Shown here: in pieces, positions 26,013 through 34,524 of the stretch
Layout: every line of letters begins with the position of its first letter
Position numbering within the stretch: position 1 is the stretch's first letter
Source of the DNA: Bacillus methanolicus
GTDB lineage: Bacteria > Bacillota > Bacilli > Bacillales > Cytobacillaceae
Direction: 5' to 3'
Length of the DNA: 59,456 nucleotides
Assembly (NCBI RefSeq): GCF_008764295.1
Contig: NZ_VTQX01000020.1
Location: 1 to 59,456 of the forward strand
The notes under the pieces: generated by a model
What the model was told of the DNA's origin: nothing
What the model saw: the letters and a program-made list of their open reading frames with translations, nothing else
Database searches by the model: none
Position numbers and translations under genes: made by a program

Positions 26013-26942
26013 TTACCCCCTTATTTCACTACCGGTTATCTCCAAAAAAACGTCATTTAAGGTCCCTTTTTTTATTTCCATATCGGTTATATAAGGAGAA
26101 TGCTCGTTCATCATCTTAAGCAATTCGGACAAATGATTAACTTCGATCATAAATTCGCCGAAACTGTTTTGATGATAGACAAAGTTGCCATCCTTTAATA
26201 GTCGTTCTAATTCCTGTTCATTACTTGTTCTAAGATAAGCTTTATCCTTTGTGTACTTTTCCTTTAAATGCTTCGGTTGATCAAACGCAACAACTTTGCC
26301 ATGATCGATAACAGCGACTTGATTACAAATTTCCGCTTCATCCATATAATGAGTCGTTAACAGAATGGTTAGATCCTCTTCTTTTTGCAGCTTAATTAAA
26401 TAATCCCAAATACTCGTTCTAGTCTGAGGATCAAGACCAGTCGTTGGTTCATCTAAAATTAATAGCTTAGGTAAATGAAGTAAACTTCTTGCCAGTTCCA
26501 CTCTTCTTTTCATCCCACCAGATAAGCGACCAACTACCTCTTTGCGCCACTCCAATAAATCAACTACACGCAGACAAAAAACGATTCGCTCATTTACTAA
26601 AGATTTCGGAATTGCATAAAAATGGGCATGCATTCGTAAATTTTCTTCTACTGTCATTTTTTGATCGAGAGTAGAGTCTTGAAAAACGACACCAATTTCT
26701 CTGCGAACAGCTTCTTTCTCCCGTGAAACATCCTTTCCATCAATCGTTAAAAATCCTGAGGTTTTCTCCGAAATCGTACATAGTGTATTTATCGTCGTGC
26801 TTTTCCCAGCTCCATTCGGACCTAATAAAGCAAAAATGCTCCCCCTCTTAACCTCAAACGAGATTTTATTCACTGCAGTAAAGCTGCCATACTTCTTAAC
26901 AAAATCCTTCACAACAATGATCGATTCCAACATTCTCACCAT
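26013..26942 (-). CDS. ABC ATPase, DrrA-like drug exporter
   Basis: A 309-aa ATPase: Walker A GPNGAGKST, Q-loop VFQDSTLD, signature LSGGMKRR, Walker B LLILDEPTTGLDPQTR, H-loop TTHYMDEAE. The roughly 85-residue C-terminal extension after the ATPase domain is the DrrA type. The start is the ATG at 26942, six bases after the TetR stop codon; an internal ATG four codons on is possible. It partners with the ABC-2 permease directly downstream. Confidence 0.9.
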   Translation of the reverse strand: MVRMLESIIVVKDFVKKYGSFTAVNKISFEVKRGSIFALLGPNGAGKSTTINTLCTISEKTSGFLTIDGKDVSREKEAVRREIGVVFQDSTLDQKMTVEENLRMHAHFYAIPKSLVNERIVFCLRVVDLLEWRKEVVGRLSGGMKRRVELARSLLHLPKLLILDEPTTGLDPQTRTSIWDYLIKLQKEEDLTILLTTHYMDEAEICNQVAVIDHGKVVAFDQPKHLKEKYTKDKAYLRTSNEQELERLLKDGNFVYHQNSFGEFMIEVNHLSELLKMMNEHSPYITDMEIKKGTLNDVFLEITGSEIRG

Positions 26943-26947
26943 CCCAT

Positions 26948-27616
26948 TTATAAAGAGTGATTTTCACCCTCTCCATCTTCCGTCATATTCGACGGCTTCA
27001 TCATCTCTAACAAATAATGAAAGCTTCCTTTTTCAGCTCCTAATGTTGTTTCGACAATATAAACAAAAGCGACCACTTTTTGTAGAAGTTCATCCGATTG
27101 CCAGCCAAAGATTCCCTCATCAAATAAAAACTGAGAAGAGACCAATAACATTTCGATTGTTTCCTTTGGATAAGGGGTTGAAAAGTATCCCTCCGTAATC
27201 CCTTGTTCAATCACCTTCGTTAATATTGGGGTTAATTGTTGAATTGTTTCAACAAGACTTTTTTGATGCATTTCTGCATTATTTGCCTCATGCAACTCCT
27301 CAATCATGCCTTCTTTGCGCCCTGAATCAGTTCTTTGTGCCATAAGAATTTGAAAGAGTTTTTCTGGAGCCTTTAAATCTGGTTTGGCCGCAATTGATTT
27401 TGCCATATTCACACCAATATCAATAAAGCGTTGAACAACAGCATCCATGACTTCTTCCTTCGATTGAAAATAGTGATAAAAGGTTCCTTTAGCTATTCCA
27501 ACTTCTTTCAAAATGTCATTCACCGTCGTCTTTGAATAACCTTTCATTGTGAATAACATTTCAGCAGCATCTAATATTTCATTTCTACGTTCATCATGTG
27601 GTTTCGAAATTCTCAT
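26948..27616 (-). CDS. TetR/AcrR regulator, first gene of the dual-ABC operon
   Basis: A 222-aa TetR-type repressor. Helix-turn-helix at about residues 11-57: ILDAAEMLFTMKGYSKTTVNDILKEVG and AKGTFYHYFQSKEEV. The ligand domain is helical and has no close signature. The ATG follows GGAGGGTC. Just upstream a perfect operator-like palindrome overlaps the transcription start, which suggests it represses its own five-gene operon and is released by a substrate of one of the two exporters. That link is inferred. Confidence 0.92.
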   Translation of the reverse strand: MRISKPHDERRNEILDAAEMLFTMKGYSKTTVNDILKEVGIAKGTFYHYFQSKEEVMDAVVQRFIDIGVNMAKSIAAKPDLKAPEKLFQILMAQRTDSGRKEGMIEELHEANNAEMHQKSLVETIQQLTPILTKVIEQGITEGYFSTPYPKETIEMLLVSSQFLFDEGIFGWQSDELLQKVVAFVYIVETTLGAEKGSFHYLLEMMKPSNMTEDGEGENHSL

Positions 27617-27636
27617 ACTGACCCTCCATTTTTATC

Positions 27637-27651
27637 GACCGACCGTCGGTC
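27637..27651 (-). promoter_or_regulatory. TetR operator of the dual-ABC operon
   Basis: GACCGAC-C-GTCGGTC, a 15-base perfect inverted repeat around one base, of the class commonly bound by TetR proteins. It starts 8 bases downstream of the predicted -10. Confidence 0.75.
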
Positions 27652-27658
27652 TAATAAA

Positions 27659-27687
27659 ATCATATTCTATTTGACCATAATAATCAA
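27659..27687 (-). promoter_or_regulatory. Predicted sigma-A promoter of the TetR/dual-ABC operon
   Basis: Minus strand TTGATT (27682-27687), 17-base spacer, TATGAT (27659-27664), directly upstream of the TetR-type palindrome. Confidence 0.7.
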
Positions 27688-27798
27688 GAGATTTTACAAA
27701 TATTTACCAAACATTTACAATTACTTAAAAAGAATTCTGAGGCTTATTTGTTTACTTAATTGAAATTACAAATTTGAACAGCCTAAACGAGATAAACG

Positions 27799-27850
27799 AA
27801 AAAAACCTGAATAATTCGGAAGATACAGTCCAAACTTATCCAGGTTTTTT
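27799..27850 (-). terminator. Terminator of the GldA-like dehydrogenase gene
   Basis: AAAAAAACCTG (27799-27809) with CAGGTTTTTT (27841-27850), extended inward by ATAA/TTAT. T runs occur on both strands. It lies about 110 bases past the stop; an AAGCCT/AGGCTT hairpin (27855-27880) lies between. The rest of 27652-27958 shows no gene. Confidence 0.65.
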
Positions 27851-27958
27851 ATTCAAGCCTCACATTTTCGCTAGGCTTGGTGCTATTGGCATAGAATCTC
27901 ATAAAATATCACTATGGACAACAAATTTTCACGTACAGAATGGAAGATGCTCTCAACG

Positions 27959-29056
27959 CTACACTTGTTTCCTGGCAATCATTGTTTCTAACTCATATAT
28001 GGCCTTTTTAACCCTATCTGCATCAACATCTCCGATTGGCAAAACATGAATAGATTCTTCTTTTATTGTCGATTTCTCTGCGATCATGGTTACGATATCG
28101 TCCTCTATTTCTTCAATTCCTAATCCCTTAAGTGAGTACGGTAAACCGAGAGAGCGATAAAATGGAAGCAATAGTTCAATTTCATGTTGTTTGCCTTCTA
28201 AAACAAGCTGTACAAGAATTCCATATGCTACCTTATCACCATGCAAAACGTGATGAGTTGCGACTAACGCAGTTAAGCCATTGTGAATGGAATGGGCACC
28301 AGCAATACGCCCATAATGGTCACCAAACCCCCCAACCATTCCCCCTAAAACGATAATCGTCTCTACTACTTTTATAAAATCATCATTTAAAGCACCAGCA
28401 TTTATCGCTTTGAGCGCTCCTTCTGAATGTTCCATGAGAAGAACTTTACATTGCCGTGCAGTATAATGAGATATTTGCAATGGAACTGGTTTATTATGTA
28501 ATCTTTCCATTTGCACATCTGCTTCATACCATTTTGCCAATGTATCACCAATTCCTGCGATAAACATTGCTTTTGGTGCCTGAAGTAAAATATTGGGCTC
28601 TATTAAGACTAAACTAGCGCAGATAGGATAGACGTCATATTTGATGAAAGCACCAGTTTGATCATATATGACACTAAGAGGTGTCCATGGTGAACAGTTG
28701 GATGCAAGTGTCGGAACTAAAATTGCTTGAGTATGAGTCATATCGCAAACTGCTTTTACTAAATCGAGTACCTTTCCTCCGCCAACACCGACCACTGCAT
28801 CAAAGCCATCCTTCTCGACAGTTTTTGCTAATTCAGTTATTTCATCTAAAGAACACTCCCCTCCATAAGTATGCTCCTGATAAACAACTTCAGAAAACGT
28901 TGGCCAATATGGCTGAACTGCAATCCACGATTTCATGCCATGAACAATGAGGATATGTTTAAGTCCTCTCTCCACAAGCTTTCTCTCAAGAAGCTCAAGT
29001 GCTCCCTCTTGTAAAATATACTCACTTGGTGCTCCGTGTACGGAAATTGACTGCAT
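27959..29056 (-). CDS. GldA-family metal-dependent alcohol dehydrogenase (YbdH/HcxA-like)
   Basis: A 365-aa NAD(P)-dependent dehydrogenase of the glycerol-dehydrogenase branch. Nucleotide-binding GVGGGKVLDLVKAV (about residue 92). Metal ligands are likely Asp in IAGIGDTLAKWYEAD and His in IAGAHSIHNGLT and HHVLHGDKVAYG. It resembles uncharacterised GldA-like proteins and E. coli YbdH (HcxA), which reduces 2-oxo acids, more than true GldA. The frame is open from 29086, but GAGGAGGGATTCT precedes ATG 29056, and the upstream part lies in the metQ terminator. It follows the met operon but is separated by that terminator. Substrate unknown. Confidence 0.85.
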   Translation of the reverse strand: MQSISVHGAPSEYILQEGALELLERKLVERGLKHILIVHGMKSWIAVQPYWPTFSEVVYQEHTYGGECSLDEITELAKTVEKDGFDAVVGVGGGKVLDLVKAVCDMTHTQAILVPTLASNCSPWTPLSVIYDQTGAFIKYDVYPICASLVLIEPNILLQAPKAMFIAGIGDTLAKWYEADVQMERLHNKPVPLQISHYTARQCKVLLMEHSEGALKAINAGALNDDFIKVVETIIVLGGMVGGFGDHYGRIAGAHSIHNGLTALVATHHVLHGDKVAYGILVQLVLEGKQHEIELLLPFYRSLGLPYSLKGLGIEEIEDDIVTMIAEKSTIKEESIHVLPIGDVDADRVKKAIYELETMIARKQV

Positions 29057-29073
29057 ATAGAATCCCTCCTCTA

Positions 29074-29104
29074 TAAAAAGACCCACTCATTATCGAAGTG
29101 GGTC
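29074..29104 (-). terminator. Terminator of metNPQ
   Basis: GACCCACT (29080-29087) pairs with AGTGGGTC (29097-29104); TTTTTATAG follows on the minus strand. Confidence 0.9.
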
Positions 29105-29119
29105 AAACCATTATATTAT

Positions 29120-29950
29120 TTATTCATTCATCCACTCTGGTTTGCCAAAACCTTGGAATTCGTCATCGATCACCTTTTCAAACGAATCAGATTGAACAAT
29201 TTCGACAATATCTTTTGCAAGCTGATCATCCTTATTCTCAGCTTTGACAGCAACAACATTACGATATGAATCGAGCATATTTTCCAATGCTAAAGCACTT
29301 AATAAATCCATGCCTGCCGCTAGAGCAAAGTTCCCAGGAACTGCGGCAAGGTCAGCACTTTCCACTGAGCGCGGAAGTTGTCCAGCTTCAATCGGTTCGA
29401 ATTTTAGATTTTTTTTGTTTTCGATTATATCTTTTTCTGACACTGTTAACGGATCCGCATTTTCATCAAGAACTATTAATCCTTCATCTTGAAGTGTATT
29501 AAATGCCCGTGCTGCATTGGTCGGATCATTCGGAATCGTAATCGATGCACCGTCAGAAATTTCTTCGATCGATGTAAATTCATTAGAATATATCCCCATA
29601 GGTGCAGTTGGAACTGTGATTAATGCTGTTAAATCCATATTATTTTCTTTCGCAAAATTTTCTAAATAGATCGTATGTTGGAATAGATTTGCTTGAATAT
29701 CACCATTATCCAATGCGTTGTTTGGCTGGATATAATCGCTAAATTCAATCACCTTCACTTTGTATCCTTTTTCCTCAAGGCCTGGGATAATTGCCTTCTT
29801 TAGCATGTCACTGTACGGACCTGCTGTTGCCCCGATTTGAATTTCCTTTGTTTCTTCGCCTTCAGCAGCAGAATTTGAGTCGTTGCTCCCACATGCTGCT
29901 AAAAACCCTAGTACAAACAATACAAATGCTAATTTTACCCATTTTTTCAT
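29120..29950 (-). CDS. metQ: Methionine ABC transporter substrate-binding lipoprotein
   Basis: A 276-aa extracellular lipoprotein that delivers methionine to MetNP. Signal peptide MKKWVKLAFVLFVLGFLAAC with lipobox LAAC, followed by a Ser/Asn/Glu-rich linker. The NlpA/MetQ core begins IQIGATAGPYSDMLKK and contains QANLFQHTIYLENF and AVPGNFALAAG. The ATG at 29950 follows GGGAAG; an upstream GTG (29965) is less likely. Third gene of metNPQ, followed by a strong terminator. Confidence 0.94.
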   Translation of the reverse strand: MKKWVKLAFVLFVLGFLAACGSNDSNSAAEGEETKEIQIGATAGPYSDMLKKAIIPGLEEKGYKVKVIEFSDYIQPNNALDNGDIQANLFQHTIYLENFAKENNMDLTALITVPTAPMGIYSNEFTSIEEISDGASITIPNDPTNAARAFNTLQDEGLIVLDENADPLTVSEKDIIENKKNLKFEPIEAGQLPRSVESADLAAVPGNFALAAGMDLLSALALENMLDSYRNVVAVKAENKDDQLAKDIVEIVQSDSFEKVIDDEFQGFGKPEWMNE

Positions 29951-30003
29951 CTTTTCTTCCCACACTCTCTCTCGTAAATTTCTTTTATATCAATATATAA
30001 ATG

Positions 30004-30675
30004 CTATCTCTTATCTACAACTTTTGCGATAAAATCACCAAGGATTTGAATCACTTGAACTAAGATGACGAGGATAAGAACTGTCGCTATCATGATCGTA
30101 TTATCATAGCGATAATAGCCGAATCGAATGGCCAAATCCCCAATTCCCCCACCTCCAACAGTTCCAGCCATTGCTGAAAAACCAATTAAACTAATAAGTG
30201 TTAACGTAACACCAGAGATAATTCCTGACTTTGCTTCTAAAAGAAGAACATCTTTAATAATCATCCACGGTGTCGCTCCAGCCGCAATAGCTGCTTCAAT
30301 AACACCTTTATCAATTTCTCTTAACGCCGTTTCTACTATGCGTGCAAAAAAAGGAATGGCTGCAACCGAAAGGGAGACGCTTGCCGCCGCTGGACCAATT
30401 TGAGTACCAACAATAGCTTTAGTGAGCGGAATCAGCGCTACTAATAAAATGATAAAAGGGATTGAACGAACTAAATTTACGATAAATCCTAAAATACTTT
30501 GAACAGCTTGATTTTCCCAAAACAGCCCTTTATCTGTGATATACAATAGGATGCCAATTGGAAGTCCAACAATGACAGCAACGGCAAGAGAAATTGATAT
30601 CATGTAAATCGTTTGGAGAAAGGCTGTATTAATATCTGGTAAAAGTTCGACGAAATGTCCGAAATCAAACCCCAT
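30004..30675 (-). CDS. metP: Methionine ABC transporter permease
   Basis: A 223-aa MetI-type permease with five to six hydrophobic segments and the inner-membrane ABC signature EAAIAAGATPWMIIKDVLLL, which contacts the MetN ATPase. The ATG at 30675 (MGFDFGHF) follows GGAGGTG and overlaps the end of metN by 11 bases. The longer frame from 30711 lies wholly inside metN. Confidence 0.93.
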   Translation of the reverse strand: MGFDFGHFVELLPDINTAFLQTIYMISISLAVAVIVGLPIGILLYITDKGLFWENQAVQSILGFIVNLVRSIPFIILLVALIPLTKAIVGTQIGPAAASVSLSVAAIPFFARIVETALREIDKGVIEAAIAAGATPWMIIKDVLLLEAKSGIISGVTLTLISLIGFSAMAGTVGGGGIGDLAIRFGYYRYDNTIMIATVLILVILVQVIQILGDFIAKVVDKR

Positions 30676-31678
30676 CTCGCAACACCTCCACCTCTGCATC
30701 ACGCTCTTCAATATATTTTAGCGCCTGTTTAATTTCTTCTCTTTCACCCTTTAATTCCATTACAAAAATGCCAAGCGGTAAATCTTGAATATACTCAATA
30801 GAACCATGCAAAAAATTCCCCTTAACTTGATATTGTTGTAATGTATCTGAAATAACACCTTCCCCTGCAACCTTTCCACGGAACGTTACTTTTACGATCG
30901 GACCTTCACAGCTATTAGCAATGGTTTCAGGAATATCATAAGACACCACGCTTGCAATAAATTCCTTGGCAAGCTCTGTTTTCGGACTGGCAAAAATATT
31001 GTATACAGCCCCTTCTTCAACAACTCTTCCTTCCTGCATAATGGCCATTCGATTACAAATTTCTTTCACTACATTCATTTCATGTGTGATTAAGACAATG
31101 GTGATCTTTAATTCTTGATTGATTTTCTTAAGCAAATTCAATATTGATTTTGTAGTTGTTGGATCAAGAGCAGATGTTGCTTCATCGCAAAGTAGCACTT
31201 TTGGGTTGTTGGCTAATGCTCTTGCAATTGCTACTCTTTGCTTTTGCCCACCACTTAACTGTGAAGGGTAAACATCCCGTTTCTCGGAAAGACCAACCAT
31301 TTCAAGAAGCTTCTCCACTCTATCAGTTCTTTCCTTAGCAGGTACCTTTGCTGCCTTTAAGGCAAAAGCAATATTTTCATAGACTGTTTTCTGACTAATT
31401 AAATAGAAATGTTGAAAGATCATCCCAATTTTTAATCGAGCTAATCTTAATGCTTCACCACGTAGCACAGTTAGGTCTACTCCATCGACAGTTAAGTGTC
31501 CAGTCGTTGGACGCTCAAGTAAATTAATGCAGCGGAGCAATGAGCTTTTGCCAGCACCAGAATAGCCGACAATCCCATAAATCTCACCTTTTTCAATGGA
31601 TAGTGAGACATTATCAACACCATTAACTTCGCCCTTTTTTGTTTTGTATATCTTTGAAAGATTTTGAATTTCTATCAT
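30665..31678 (-). CDS. metN: Methionine ABC transporter ATPase with NIL domain
   Basis: A 337-aa ATPase driving methionine uptake. Walker A GYSGAGKSS, Q-loop MIFQHFYL, signature LSGGQKQR, Walker B VLLCDEATSALDP, H-loop LITHEM. Residues about 260-337 form the NIL (ACT-like) domain that senses intracellular methionine and inhibits transport in homologues. The ATG at 31678 follows TGGGG at 7 bases; an upstream TTG (31684) is possible. It heads metNPQ, controlled by the SAM-I riboswitch about 240 bases upstream. Confidence 0.95.
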   Translation of the reverse strand: MIEIQNLSKIYKTKKGEVNGVDNVSLSIEKGEIYGIVGYSGAGKSSLLRCINLLERPTTGHLTVDGVDLTVLRGEALRLARLKIGMIFQHFYLISQKTVYENIAFALKAAKVPAKERTDRVEKLLEMVGLSEKRDVYPSQLSGGQKQRVAIARALANNPKVLLCDEATSALDPTTTKSILNLLKKINQELKITIVLITHEMNVVKEICNRMAIMQEGRVVEEGAVYNIFASPKTELAKEFIASVVSYDIPETIANSCEGPIVKVTFRGKVAGEGVISDTLQQYQVKGNFLHGSIEYIQDLPLGIFVMELKGEREEIKQALKYIEERDAEVEVLRDGV

Positions 31679-31920
31679 ACACAAACCCCATTTTTCACAT
31701 ACTTAGTAAGAAGCTCCTTTTGAGCAATTAAGATTGAAACTACTCTGGTCTGCTTAGAATGCTCCTCTAGCAGCCTTTCATTGACAAAGATAACGGCCTA
31801 AAGGAAATATGAACCCGCGATTGCAGTTCTTCCGTAGTAGATATCGAACAGATCGACCTGACGTTTGCAGAGATACAATTTAAAATCAGGCAACTTTCAC
31901 GGAATAATCTAGTAAACAAT
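31679..31920 (-). other. Long untranslated region between the SAM-I terminator and metN
   Basis: About 240 bases of the metN leader lie after the riboswitch terminator. I see no open frame with a ribosome binding site and no second riboswitch. Confidence 0.5.
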
Positions 31921-32075
31921 TAAAAAATGCGCCCTTCTACTGAAAGACGCATCGAAATACTATATCTCGACTTATCTTTCAGAATGTATAACCATTCTGC
32001 AGGAATTGGCACCTTCCCAAAAAAAGGGGGTTGCCGGACGTCATAGGGCCATGTCCCTCGGTCACTCTGGATAAG
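31921..32075 (-). promoter_or_regulatory. SAM-I (S-box) riboswitch with terminator
   Basis: On the minus strand the leader begins CTTATCCAGAG and has GACCGAGGGACATGGCCC, then GACGTCCGGCAACC, and closes with GAAAGATAAG, the standard S-box P1-P4 elements (31971-32075). A terminator with arms ATGCGTC/GGCGCAT (31927-31952) and a TTTTT tail follows. SAM binding should shut off metNPQ. Confidence 0.95.
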
Positions 32076-32105
32076 TTTGAAAATTTTAATTAGAATGTAA
32101 TTTAG

Positions 32106-32134
32106 ATAATACTAGTGGACAAATTATCTGTCAA
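32106..32134 (-). promoter_or_regulatory. Predicted sigma-A promoter of the met riboswitch operon
   Basis: Minus strand TTGACA (32129-32134), 17-base spacer, TATTAT (32106-32111), about 30 bases upstream of the aptamer. Confidence 0.85.
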
Positions 32135-32203
32135 TAGTTAATTGATTCTTTATTTTTATGTGATGCGCTTACATCGCGGATATCAATCCGTTTCAGAAAA
32201 AAA

Positions 32204-32992
32204 TTATTTTTTAAGAGAATACAATTCCTCACGTCTATCTGCAAATACGGGAATCCTTTGCCGCACATCTTCCACTTCCTTCATATCTATTTCCGCGTAA
32301 AAAATACCTTCTTCCTCTTCGTTCGTGACGAGGAGCTCTCCCCATGGGCCAATGATCATTGAATGTCCATTAAATTCATTGTCTGGATCATTTCCGACAC
32401 GATTAACGGCAACAATATAGCATTGATTTTCAATTGCTCTTGCCTGGAGTAATAATTGCCAATGATCAATTCTCTTTTTCGGCCATTCAGCAGGAACAAA
32501 GACTACTTTAGCACCTTGTAATACATGAGTTCGGATCCATTCAGGGAATCTTAAATCATAGCAGATGACTCCAGCGCATTCCACGCCGTCAAGTTGAAAT
32601 CGGTTAAGCTTTTGCCCCGGCTCCATATAAAGGTGTTCATCCATCAGCTTGAACAAATGAGCTTTATCATATTCAGAAGTCACGCTACCTCCTCTTTCAA
32701 CGACATACATCGTATTATAGAATCTCTCACTCCGCTTTGTTGCAACAGATCCCCCAACAATATTTACTCGATGTTGATAAGCAAGCTCCTGTAAAAACTG
32801 TTTTGTCCTCTCTCCATTCTCATCTGCTATTCTATTAAGTTCAGTTAAAGCATAACCTGTATTCCACATCTCAGGTAAAACTATCGTATCACTTCCGTTT
32901 TTTGCTGCCTCTTCTATATAATGTTTAACAGCAGCAAAGTTTTTTATCGGTTCACCAAATTCGATATTCATTTGTACACATGCAATTTTCAT
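32204..32992 (-). CDS. mtnU: Carbon-nitrogen hydrolase, MtnU-type omega-amidase
   Basis: A 262-aa nitrilase-superfamily amidase. In methionine salvage it hydrolyses 2-oxo-acid amides (such as 2-oxoglutaramate) left by the MtnE transaminase. The catalytic triad is readable: Glu in VLPEMWNTGY, Lys in EYDKAHLFK, Cys in GVICYDLRFPEW. The ATG is preceded by GGGAGGCAAT. It is divergent from mtnE across 81 bases; in B. subtilis the two (ykrU, ykrV) run in the same direction. It could be a general nitrilase-family amidase, but the neighbour supports MtnU. Confidence 0.87.
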   Translation of the reverse strand: MKIACVQMNIEFGEPIKNFAAVKHYIEEAAKNGSDTIVLPEMWNTGYALTELNRIADENGERTKQFLQELAYQHRVNIVGGSVATKRSERFYNTMYVVERGGSVTSEYDKAHLFKLMDEHLYMEPGQKLNRFQLDGVECAGVICYDLRFPEWIRTHVLQGAKVVFVPAEWPKKRIDHWQLLLQARAIENQCYIVAVNRVGNDPDNEFNGHSMIIGPWGELLVTNEEEEGIFYAEIDMKEVEDVRQRIPVFADRREELYSLKK

Positions 32993-33073
32993 AATTGCCT
33001 CCCTCTAGACATTTTTATTTAAAGATTATAGAATTTGATATAAAATCGCAAATACTTTTTAAAGGTGGAACAT

Positions 33074-34240
33074 ATGGAATATTCCGAAAGATTAAAAATG
33101 CTACCCGTTCAATTTTTTGCTAGTCTCGTAAAAAAAGTAAATAAAGCCATAGCAGAAGGCAGAGATATTATCAATTTAGGACAAGGTAATCCCGACCAGC
33201 CAACTCCAAATCATATTGTTAAGGCACTTCAAAATGCTGTTGAGGATCCAAATATGCATAAATACTCACCCTTTCGCGGCCTACAGGAATTAAGAGAAGC
33301 CGCTGCCCATTTCTACCAAACTCACTATGGAGTTGAAATCGATCCAAATCAAGAAGTTGCCATTCTTTTCGGTACAAAAACTGGTCTTGTTGAACTTCCA
33401 CTTTGTTTATTAAATGAAGGTGATTTGATGCTTCTTCCCGACCCTGGTTATCCTGATTATCTTTCCGGGGCAGTGCTTGCTAACGTAAAGTATCATTTAT
33501 TTCCACTCAAAGCAGAAAATCAATTTTTGCCTGATTTTAAATCCATTGCAAAAGAACAGGTCGAGGCAGCTAAACTGATGTATTTAAATTATCCCAATAA
33601 TCCAACGGGAGCGACAGCCGATCTGGCATTTTTTGAAGAGACCGTTCGTTTTGCTAAGGAAAACCATATAACCATTCTTCATGATTTTGCTTATGGTGCA
33701 ATTGGCTTTGACGGCAAGAAACCAGTAAGCTTTCTTCAAGCAGAAGGAGCAAAAGATATTGGAGTTGAAATGTACACATTATCGAAAACCTATAATATGG
33801 CTGGATGGCGTGTTGGTTTTGCAGTTGGCAATGCAAAGATTATAGAAGCATTAAACCTCATTCAGGATCATCTTTATGTTAGCTTATTTCCAGCGATTCA
33901 GAAGGCTGCTGTTTCAGCATTAACAGAAGAACAAACTTGTGTAGTCGAGCTGGTTGCCCGTTATGAGAAACGACGGAATGCATTGCTTGCAGCATGTCAG
34001 GAAATTGGCTGGAAAGTCGAGGCGCCAGCTGGCTCTTTTTTTGCATGGTTACCAGTTCCAACGGGCTTTACAAGCGAACAATTTGCTGAGCTTCTGCTTG
34101 AAAAAACAGACGTTGTAGTGGCACCCGGCAATGGTTTTGGTCAATTTGGCGAAGGTTACGTACGCGTAGGATTTCTTGTTGATGAAGACCGGATTATCGA
34201 AGCAGTAAGTCGAATTGGCAAACTCAAGCTTTTTTTGTAG
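33074..34240 (+). CDS. mtnE: Methionine-salvage aminotransferase MtnE
   Basis: A 388-aa PLP-dependent fold-type-I aminotransferase that converts 4-methylthio-2-oxobutanoate to methionine, usually with glutamine as donor. The N-terminus ends with DIINLGQGNPDQPTP; PNNPTGA and the internal-aldimine lysine in TLSKTYNMAGWRVGF (about residue 237) are clear. C-terminal VRVGFLVDEDRI carries the carboxylate-binding Arg. The ATG at 33074 follows AAAGGTGG; the longer frame from 33065 uses a GTG inside the SD. Divergent from mtnU. No other mtn gene lies in the window. Confidence 0.9.
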   Translation: MEYSERLKMLPVQFFASLVKKVNKAIAEGRDIINLGQGNPDQPTPNHIVKALQNAVEDPNMHKYSPFRGLQELREAAAHFYQTHYGVEIDPNQEVAILFGTKTGLVELPLCLLNEGDLMLLPDPGYPDYLSGAVLANVKYHLFPLKAENQFLPDFKSIAKEQVEAAKLMYLNYPNNPTGATADLAFFEETVRFAKENHITILHDFAYGAIGFDGKKPVSFLQAEGAKDIGVEMYTLSKTYNMAGWRVGFAVGNAKIIEALNLIQDHLYVSLFPAIQKAAVSALTEEQTCVVELVARYEKRRNALLAACQEIGWKVEAPAGSFFAWLPVPTGFTSEQFAELLLEKTDVVVAPGNGFGQFGEGYVRVGFLVDEDRIIEAVSRIGKLKLFL

Positions 34241-34266
34241 TGGATAATGTGAAGGCTTGAAAAATC

Positions 34267-34307
34267 TCAAAAAGCAAGCGATGACCGAGCTTTCGCTTGC
34301 TTTTTGA
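34267..34307 (+). terminator. Terminator of mtnE
   Basis: TCAAAAAGCAAGCGA (34267-34281) pairs with TCGCTTGCTTTTTGA (34293-34307). Confidence 0.9.
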
Positions 34308-34462
34308 TCTCGTTTAAACCGATGCTTCACTAAGGTTAAATTTGTTCTTTCTCAACGAATAACCTTTCGCGAAATAACAGTGTCTTTGTTACTGAGCGAA
34401 AAGGGGAAATCCCCCTTATATCCACCATAAAATAACCAAAAACACCAAAAAAAGCACACAAA

Positions 34463-34513
34463 AGAAAAAGCTGATATCAAAAAATCATTTTTAATGACTT
34501 TTTGATACAGCTT
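34463..34513 (-). terminator. Terminator of the phosphodiesterase/MFS operon
   Basis: AAGCTG (34468-34473) pairs with CAGCTT (34508-34513), extended by TATCAAAAA/TTTTTGATA inside. The minus-strand tail is TTTTTCTTTTG. Confidence 0.85.
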
Positions 34514-34524
34514 CTCTTTCATTA

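Noticed and set aside
34049..34330. Minus-strand frame over the end of mtnE
   Set aside because: It reads through the mtnE terminator and the coding frame of mtnE; no SD and no domain.
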